From Bacteroidota bacterium (GTDB lineage: Bacteria; Bacteroidota; Bacteroidia; NORP154), in the NCBI GenBank assembly GCA_002401055.1, contig NVRZ01000071.1, forward strand, positions 1-11,992: DNA of 11,992 nt, written 5' to 3'. The position numbers and the translations under genes were made by a program. The notes under the pieces were generated by a model that had not been told where the DNA came from, searched no databases, and saw only the letters and a list, made by a program, of their open reading frames with translations. This document shows, piece by piece, positions 7,701 through 11,992 of the stretch. The first letter of the stretch is position 1; each line of letters begins with the position of its first letter.

Positions 7701-8223
7701 TACCGTGGTTGTTTCGGCCACTGTATTTGAAATAATGACTGCCAGCGCAACGGCAATGGGTGCTATACAAGACAGTTGTAATGGTTCTGCCACAGCAAAT
7801 CCAATAGGAGGCGTCCAGCCTTATACCTATTCATGGAATGACCCCAACAACCAGACCACCCAAACAGCTACTGGCCTCTGTGCGAACACTACGGTAACTG
7901 TTACGGTTATCGATTCGGCTGGGAATACCACTACGGCCACTGTTACAGTTCCTGAAATAACTGGTATTGATCAACATTCCAATCTTCAATCTATTAGGAT
8001 TTATCCGAATCCGAGCAGGGGAGTATTTACTGTTGAAATAATGAATTTGAAATCATTAGTAAAGCTAAAGGTGTTCGATATATTAGGGCGAGAGATCTTA
8101 CAGACTAAAATTGTAGATACTAAAACAGATATAGATCTATCTGGCCGGGCACCGGGAGTTTACCATTTGAAACTGACTACCCCACATACTCTATTCAACA
8201 ACACCGTGGTTATAGAGCGGTAA
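4735..8223 (+). CDS. C-terminal part of giant T9SS surface protein: propeller blades 4-7, SprB repeats, Fn3-like, T9SS sorting domain
   Basis: This is the continuation of the gene at 2500, open from 4711; the first ATG at 4735 lies inside blade 4 and has no signal peptide or clear ribosome site, so independent translation is doubtful. In this piece, residues 1 to about 183 complete the seven-bladed second propeller (QETSDNGF, QQTVDGGY, RQTKDGGY). Residues about 240-739 hold six SprB-like units of 75-95 aa (GG..PY.Y.WSS ... L..G.Y.V.VTD..GC). About 740-905 look like two Fn3-like modules (YYNIYKES, YNIHRYS). Two further SprB-like units follow (about 925-1075). The last 75 residues are a T9SS type A sorting domain (IRIYPNPSRGVFTVEI, DILGREI, LSGRAPGVYHLKL). 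SprB repeats occur in Flavobacterium gliding adhesins, which supports a cell-surface adhesive or gliding role. Without the upstream half it could not use Sec, hence T9SS. Confidence 0.85.
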   Translation: MLGGTVSFGQGMGDIYLVRTDSNGDTLWTRTYGGANDEPWWLIGSVQETSDNGFILTGVTTSFGAGGDDVYLIRTDVNGDNLWTKTYGGINNDGGSSVQQTVDGGYVIAGNTASFGSGGSDVYLIKTNANGDTLWTKTYGSTGNENGLSVRQTKDGGYIITGSITDSISGNNVYLIKTDANGNSGCNESNTNTIVTSPATVVNSTGTQISSGAIILNTATIISSTTTVDSLLCNGVSNCNLTGNASGTNVTCSGGSDGTAIVMSTGGFGSISYNWSSSDTAQNISGLSAGSYVIIITDSVGCTASDTISITEPSLITGSTNATICSGDSILLGGSYQSTTGMYNDTIIATNGCDSVIATSLSVNSQINLSFTTQNAACSDSDNGLATIVATGGSAPYSFLWSSGQMNDTATGLSSGVYSVAVTDSSGCTATDSVTISEPAALSISVSTTYASCGTNNGSAIASVTGGTQPYSYQWSSGDTSVIADSLTSGIYIVTVTDTNGCSAFSSATVSDSAGPTVATMTIGNVTCFGRTDGYIDLGVAAMPPVTFSWTHGANTEDVSNLSAGPYEVVVTDGNGCTSVVDTVITQPSQLALVVTTTAATCDSADGSASLTVTGGMAPYTYSWSSGGTGTTETGLIAGVYVVTITDANGCQNSVSAAVSDAGSAIITIDSVQDADCAGIGSAYVSVSGGTAPYTYNWSNNDTMQDLTGVSAGLYSVTITGADGCEATAGITIDEVQPFENPICLVTVDTITGTNLIVWEKQQTTGIAYYNIYKESNQAGVYYFIGNRPYDSLSFYTDSFSDPLIRSWRYKIAAVDSCGNESALSGEHKTIHLVLSEFGNNVYLIWDDYQGFSFSTYNIHRYSITNGWEVIGSLPNTLHTYTDTAQLPGNRFYFIEAEHPAGCVTGKMANYNSSLSNKDKIVAVSSLAANTTVQNPSSGNCDGSATASATGGVLPYTYLWNTSPVQTSVTADSLCQGTYAVTVTDAIGDTVVVSATVFEIMTASATAMGAIQDSCNGSATANPIGGVQPYTYSWNDPNNQTTQTATGLCANTTVTVTVIDSAGNTTTATVTVPEITGIDQHSNLQSIRIYPNPSRGVFTVEIMNLKSLVKLKVFDILGREILQTKIVDTKTDIDLSGRAPGVYHLKLTTPHTLFNNTVVIER

Positions 8224-8235
8224 GTGATATTTGTA

Positions 8236-8243
8236 TATTTTTG
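8236..8243 (+). promoter_or_regulatory. Possible -7 box of the phosphatase gene
   Basis: TATTTTTG fits the Bacteroidota consensus TAnnTTTG at every fixed position and lies 52 bp before the ATG at 8296. No convincing TTG -33 element is seen at the expected distance. The 72-bp gap after the surface-protein gene holds only a 5-bp hairpin (TTCCG/CGGAA) and no terminator, so cotranscription is also possible. Confidence 0.3.
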
Positions 8244-8295
8244 GGATGATTAGTTTTCCGTTCTGTAACCGGAAGCAGTTAACCCTAAATTGAGC

Positions 8296-10713
8296 ATGAA
8301 ATATTACTTTGTAGGATATGTCCTGTTGTTTTGTTTTCTTCTGACCGGATGGCCTTCTTACTCCCAAGAGTCGAGAATTGACAGTTTGCGTGCTTTGCTT
8401 GAAAGTGCCAAAGAGGACACCAACAAGGTAGTCATATTAACAGACCTTACCAGAGAATTTTCCAGTACCGATCCTAAGAAGGCTCTGCAATATGGCAAAA
8501 TGGGCATTTCATTGGCGGAAATGCTGGAATATCAGACGGGCATTGCCGATATTTTGAATGTTGTCGGAAATATTCACAGGGACCAGGATAATTATGAGAA
8601 GGCACTGGATTGTTTTCAGCAGTCTCTGAAAATAAGAGAAAAAACCGGCGACAAGAGGGGCATAGCGGCCTGTCTTAACGGTATTGGGATTGTTTATTAT
8701 TACCAGGGAAATTATGATAAAACATTGGAGTATTTCCTAAAATCTCTGGAGATTGAAAAAGAGCTGGGAAATGAAAGAGGTTTAGCAAGTAGCCTGAATA
8801 ATATCGGCGTTGTTTATCAGGATCAGGGCTCATTGGATGAAGCGTTGAGCTATTACAATCAATCTTTAGGAATTCGGAAAGAACTGCAGGACCAGAAGGG
8901 TATTTCTGAAAGCTATAACAACATCGGAAATATCTATGCCCAACAGAGGAATCATATCAAAGCGATAGATTATTTTCTGATGTCGCTTAAAATTACTGAA
9001 GACGGGGGTGACAAAAAAGGTGTTGCCAATACATTGGGAAATATCGGTGAATTGTATTCAGATATTGGTAGTTATGATAAAGCTGTGGAGCACATTAATC
9101 GAAGTTTAGCCGTTGCAAGGCAAATTGACGCAAAGAACGAAGTGAAATATGCATATCAAAATCTCGCGGAAGTTTTTGCAAAACAAGGGCGCCATCAACA
9201 AGCCTACAAATACCACAAACTGTTTGCTGCTATAAAAGACACGATCTATACCGAAGACGGTTCAACTAAAATGGCGGAAATGGAAGCAAAGTATGAGGTA
9301 GACAAGGAACGAAAAGAAAAGGAACTGCTTCAAAAAGACAAAGAACTGCAAAATGTTCAGCTCAACAGGCAGACCATGATAATATGGTTTACAGCAGCAG
9401 GTATTGCCCTACTTCTTGCTTTTGTGTTTCTTATATTCAGGGGATACTTGCAAAAACAGAAAGTAAATCTGCAATTGGAAAGAAAAAACGAATCTATTAT
9501 CAGGCAGAATAAAGAAATAGAAAGAATCAATGTGGATTTGGAAAAGCTCTCTATTGTAGCCAGTGAAACCGACAACTCCATTTTTATTATGGACGCAGAT
9601 GGCAACCTAGAATGGGCCAATAGAGGATTTACCAAGTTATTTGGTTACACCCTGGAAGAATATATTAAAGAAAAGGGAAGTAACCTGCTGGAAATAAGCG
9701 ACAGCCCGGATATCAAAACACTGGTCAATAAATGTATTGAAAACAAAAAGTCTGTGGTGTACGAGGCATTAAACGAAGGTAAGGATGGTAAAAAACATTG
9801 GGTTCAGACTACCTTAACGCCTATTTTAGGTGATAACGGAAATATCAAGAAATTGGTTGCTATTGATTCGGATATCACTGTGCAGAAAAAAGCTGAACAT
9901 GAAATACAGGAAAAAAATTCTGAAATCGCAGCCAGTATTCGCTACGCCCGTGGCATTCAGCATGCAATACTTCCAACCGACGAACACATGAAGGAAGCAT
10001 TGCCGGAGAATTTTGTTCTTTTTAAACCCCAATCCGTTGTAAGCGGTGACTTCTACTGGATGATGGAAAAGGAGAACAAGGTTTACTTCTGCGCGGCGGA
10101 TTGCACAGGGCATGGAGTCCCAGGTGCTTTTATGAGCATGATGTGCTCATCACTACTTAGTGAGGCAGTTAACGAAAAAGGACTCACAAAGCCCAGTGAA
10201 ATATTTTACAATGTAAGAAAGGGGCTAATTGCTAACTTGAAGCAAGCTGAGGATACTCAAAAAGACGGTATGGATGCTGTGTTGTGCGTATTGGATAAAA
10301 AGGCGAATTCTATAGAATTTGCGGCAGCTAACAATTCACTTATGGTCATTAACCCAAAAAGAGATGTATGGCCGGAAAATTCAATACCATTCGGAGAAGG
10401 ATGGGGAGGCGAGATAAAACCTGACAAACAACCTGTTGGCTATTTATCGGGGGAGCAACTTCCATTCACCGATCATACCATCAAGATTGTCAAGGGCGAT
10501 ACTATTTATATTTATTCCGATGGATATATGGATCAGTTTGGAGGCCCAAAGGACAAAAAATATAGCCGTAAAAGATTCAAGGAACTGCTTCTATCTGTGC
10601 AGGCGAAGTCGATGAGAGACCAGCAAGAGGTGTTGGATAAAAGTATTGAAGATTGGAAAGACGGGCGTGAACAGATTGATGATATTCTCGTTATTGGAGT
10701 ACGATTTTCTTAA
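8296..10713 (+). CDS. SpoIIE-family (PP2C-type) serine phosphatase with periplasmic TPRs and a PAS domain
   Basis: This 805-aa protein is a predicted inner-membrane sensor phosphatase that would remove phosphate from a serine/threonine protein, typically an anti-sigma-factor antagonist. Residues 1-24 form a signal peptide (ending PSYSQ). About 80-315 hold five to six TPRs with a regular 40-residue period (NNIGVVYQDQGSLDEALSYYNQSL). A charged coiled coil (about 325-358) leads to one membrane span (about 360-383, IIWFTAAGIALLLAFVFLIF) and a second coiled coil. A PAS domain follows (about 420-530, IFIMDADGNLEWANRGFTKLFGYT). The catalytic domain (about 575-805) keeps the metal-binding acidic motifs: SGDFYW (D585), DCTGHG (D602), DGMD (D657, D660), SDGYMD (D742) and DDIL (D795-D796). 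A TTG at 8290 is possible; ATG 8296 gives the better signal peptide. No partner anti-sigma or antagonist gene is in the window. The TPRs presumably lie in the periplasm. Confidence 0.93.
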   Translation: MKYYFVGYVLLFCFLLTGWPSYSQESRIDSLRALLESAKEDTNKVVILTDLTREFSSTDPKKALQYGKMGISLAEMLEYQTGIADILNVVGNIHRDQDNYEKALDCFQQSLKIREKTGDKRGIAACLNGIGIVYYYQGNYDKTLEYFLKSLEIEKELGNERGLASSLNNIGVVYQDQGSLDEALSYYNQSLGIRKELQDQKGISESYNNIGNIYAQQRNHIKAIDYFLMSLKITEDGGDKKGVANTLGNIGELYSDIGSYDKAVEHINRSLAVARQIDAKNEVKYAYQNLAEVFAKQGRHQQAYKYHKLFAAIKDTIYTEDGSTKMAEMEAKYEVDKERKEKELLQKDKELQNVQLNRQTMIIWFTAAGIALLLAFVFLIFRGYLQKQKVNLQLERKNESIIRQNKEIERINVDLEKLSIVASETDNSIFIMDADGNLEWANRGFTKLFGYTLEEYIKEKGSNLLEISDSPDIKTLVNKCIENKKSVVYEALNEGKDGKKHWVQTTLTPILGDNGNIKKLVAIDSDITVQKKAEHEIQEKNSEIAASIRYARGIQHAILPTDEHMKEALPENFVLFKPQSVVSGDFYWMMEKENKVYFCAADCTGHGVPGAFMSMMCSSLLSEAVNEKGLTKPSEIFYNVRKGLIANLKQAEDTQKDGMDAVLCVLDKKANSIEFAAANNSLMVINPKRDVWPENSIPFGEGWGGEIKPDKQPVGYLSGEQLPFTDHTIKIVKGDTIYIYSDGYMDQFGGPKDKKYSRKRFKELLLSVQAKSMRDQQEVLDKSIEDWKDGREQIDDILVIGVRFS

Positions 10714-10714
10714 T

Positions 10715-10772
10715 AAGAGCTCGGAGGGGGGCTAGCTCTTTGCGGCTGTCCCGGAGGGCAGGCGCAATGTGC
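10715..10772. repeat. Hairpin and diverged repeat R2-B after the phosphatase gene
   Basis: AAGAGCT (10715-10721) faces AGCTCTT (10734-10740), just after the stop; there is no T run, so it is at best a weak terminator. The order GGGGGG, GCTCTTTGC (10735-10743), CAATGTGC (10765-10772) repeats blocks seen at 380-424 with almost the same spacing (30 versus 29 bp). A second short inverted pair, CTGTCCC/AGGGCAG, lies between them. The relationship to 371-424 is inferred from short blocks only. Positions 10773-10984 show no gene apart from the 15-mer at 10790-10804 that is inverted relative to 331-345. Confidence 0.4.
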
Positions 10773-10984
10773 TTGCGAGTGGAGGGTATTCAACTAAAAT
10801 CTCTGCGCAAAGGCTTTTCATCCAGTTGCTCAGTCGGTATTGCTAGTCCGCCGTTACCACATGCTCAGACCCCTAGTGATTACCCTGAATTATGAAAGAG
10901 TTACTGGCGTTTAATGAAGTTGTGTATTTTCCCAGTGCTATGCTACCCGTCCCACGTGGTACTCAAAATTACACGGCCTATGTT

Positions 10985-11108
10985 ATACAACGGCCCGTGT
11001 TTGAGCAGTGGCGCTCTAACCAATCTAACACCACCGACTGCGCACACGCACACCACAAGTTACGGAAAATAGTACTCACGCGCCATTGCTTCAAACACAT
11101 TGTTATAT
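10985..11108. repeat. attC-like imperfect palindrome, copy B (R1-B)
   Basis: This is the second copy of the element at 86-208, in the same orientation and one base longer. Outer arms are ATACAAC (10985-10991) and GTTATAT (11102-11108). Inner arms are 10998-11014 and 11080-11097. The extra unpaired base in the right inner arm sits at the same place as in copy A, although it pairs with nothing and is A/T here instead of C/G. Differences from copy A cluster in the loop-side segment 11015-11025. Conservation of the arms, the unpaired spacer and the bulge suggests that the folded form matters. No open frame in it is credible. Confidence 0.7.
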
Positions 11109-11203
11109 ACTGTAGGGGGCGTCTCCTCGCTATCACAATGCTTCCTATGAAAACAGAAGATTTAATTTTTTAGGGAAGGATTTGATTTTCCATTTACGGA
11201 AGG

Positions 11204-11273
11204 GCTTGTATAGGCTTTTGGCATTTAGGGTTTGAACGGTGGCATTGAGCGAATGCCAAATGTATATGCAAGC
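11204..11273. repeat. 70-bp long-arm hairpin
   Basis: GCTTGTATAGGCTTTTGGCA (from 11204, arm to 11225) pairs imperfectly with the arm 11252-11273, whose complement begins GCTTGCATATACATTTGGCA. The core TTTGGCATT/AATGCCAAA is perfect, around a 26-bp spacer. It lies between R1-B and array 2. There is no T run, so it is not an obvious terminator. No counterpart with this sequence is seen before array 1. Confidence 0.55.
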
Positions 11274-11322
11274 GAAGTGTGGGCTGTTACCTAAATGACC
11301 ATTTAAAGTCTTATTATTCACG

Positions 11323-11679
11323 CACCATTTGTCCGGCACGACACGTCAGGTCAGTGGGAAGCCTCGTCATGTGTCCGGGAAGGCACGTCGAGTCACCGGG
11401 AAGCCTCGTCATGTGTCCGGAACGACACGTCAAGTCAGTCGAAAGCCCCGTCATGTGTCCGGCACAGCACGTCGAGTCACCGGAACGCCTCGTCATGTGT
11501 CCGGCATGGCATGTCGAGTCGCTGGAACGCCTCGTCATGTGTCCGGCATGGCACGTCGAGTCGCCGGAACGCCTCGTCATGTGTCCGGCATGGCACGTCG
11601 AGTCACCGGAACGCCTCTTCATTTGTCCGGCACGACACGTCGAGTCACCGGAACGCCCCGGCAAGTCAGTCGGACGAGA
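11323..11679. repeat. Tandem array 2: about 17 x 21-bp monomers in 42-bp dimers
   Basis: Eight 42-bp units start at 11323, 11365, 11407, 11449, 11491, 11533, 11575 and 11617, with a further half unit at 11659-11679. Each unit has two related halves, CGTCATGTGTCCGGCATGGC and CGTCGAGTCACCGGAACGCC (each plus one base), which agree at about 13 of 21 positions and share CGTC..GT..CCGG. The array is much richer in G and C than its AT-rich flanks. Reading frames on both strands remain open through it and give 14-residue repeats such as RHVSGMARRVTGTP and MCPAWHVESPERLV. I see no domain or start context to support a protein. Period, dimer plan and total length match array 1 (509-865), but the sequence does not. 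Confidence 0.95.
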
Positions 11680-11936
11680 CGTTGGCCATCTGGAATAAGA
11701 GAGAAAGAGGTTCTTTTAAGGTAAAGGTTGTGTTTAATCACATGTGTTTTGCTGGAAACCAGTTTTTTGCAAACCAACCCCCAATTCTTGTAGGACAAAC
11801 ACCTATTTATTGAGAATCTATATGATAGAGCGTGTTTTTTAAGGCAATGCTGGCACGGTAAATGAAGTTTTAGAATACAATTAATTGAATTAATAATTTG
11901 AGCGATTAGAAAAATCGTTCTAAAAATTAAGTAGCT
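11680..11936. other. AT-rich leader of the downstream paralogue
   Basis: No gene is seen. Just before the ATG at 11937 are two small palindromes: AATTAATTGAATTAAT (11879-11894) and a hairpin AGCGATT/AATCGTT (11901-11907 with 11913-11919). The second sits 17 bp before the start codon, comparable in place to the unrelated hairpin at 1041-1067 before the 1094 gene. Either could affect transcription or translation, but nothing shows this directly. Confidence 0.35.
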
Positions 11937-11992
11937 ATGAAAGATAACTTAGAAAATAAACTTTCAATGTACTTAGCAGTACAGAAAGTTTG
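11937..11992 (+). CDS. Paralogue of the 1094 protein, 5' end only (runs off the window)
   Basis: Only 18 codons are visible: MKDNLENKLSMYLAVQKV. They align without gaps with the start of the 1094 gene (MNSNQENKLSMYYAVQKV). At the DNA level GAAAATAAACTTTCAATGTACT and the following GCAGTACAGAAAGTTTG are identical in both. The shared register fixes the ATG at 11937 as the start. The rest lies beyond the window, so the presence of the C-terminal carboxypeptidase-regulatory-like domain is an inference. It is preceded by array 2 and R1-B, just as the 1094 gene is preceded by array 1 and R1-A. Confidence 0.8.
   Translation, partial: MKDNLENKLSMYLAVQKV

Noticed and set aside
10892..11173. 93-codon plus frame after the phosphatase gene
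   Set aside because: It runs straight through the R1-B palindrome, has no recognisable domain, and R1-A in the same orientation has no equivalent open frame.
509..11679. The two arrays as CRISPR arrays
   Set aside because: There are no unique spacers; monomers are contiguous 21-bp repeats and no cas gene is present.
11279..11813. Overlapping plus frames (11279-11698, 11329-11724, 11511-11813) and minus frame 11314-11664 with 14-residue repeats
   Set aside because: All arise from the stop-poor GC-rich 42-bp array. Several frames on both strands are open at once, and codon variation favours none clearly.

Overview
The window looks like chromosomal DNA of a gliding or adhesive Bacteroidota. 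It encodes a very large repeat-built surface protein that ends in a type IX secretion system (T9SS) type A sorting domain and carries SprB-type repeats. It also encodes a periplasmic-TPR/PAS/SpoIIE-type phosphatase and a cytoplasmic protein with a carboxypeptidase-regulatory-like domain. Stops are TAA at all intact genes. Possible -7 boxes resemble the Bacteroidota TAnnTTTG consensus. I see no tRNA, rRNA, CRISPR array, transposase or integrase.

Layout. Positions 1-1093 hold no convincing gene. They contain a 123-bp imperfect palindrome that resembles an integron attC site (R1-A, 86-208), a smaller hairpin region, and a tandem array of seventeen 21-bp monomers arranged as 42-bp dimers (509-865). 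A 315-aa protein follows (1094-2041) with a strong terminator. Positions 2042-2499 hold a second large palindrome and a small palindrome before a giant surface-protein gene. That gene is open from 2500 to 8223 except for one in-frame TAG at 4708-4710, which splits it into a 736-aa and an approximately 1162-1170-aa piece. A SpoIIE-type phosphatase gene follows at 8296-10713. Positions 10714-11936 are again non-coding and hold a second copy of the attC-like element (R1-B, 10985-11108), a 70-bp hairpin, and a second array of about seventeen 21-bp monomers in 42-bp dimers (11323-11679), whose sequence is unrelated to the first. The window ends inside the first codons of a second gene (11937 onwards) that is clearly paralogous to the 1094-2041 gene.

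The most striking observation is that the same ordered module occurs twice: attC-like palindrome, then 21/42-bp array of about 357 bp, then a gene of the same carboxypeptidase-regulatory-like family. The two arrays share period, dimer organisation and length but not sequence. The second main observation is the nonsense codon in blade 4 of the second seven-bladed propeller of the surface protein, where sibling repeats have Gln (one C-to-T change).

How the genes may work together is inference. The surface protein would be exported by Sec and then T9SS and displayed as an adhesin or gliding-type filament. The phosphatase downstream would sense something in the periplasm through its TPRs and regulate a partner-switching pathway in the cytoplasm. 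The role of the two paralogous proteins and their upstream arrays is unknown.
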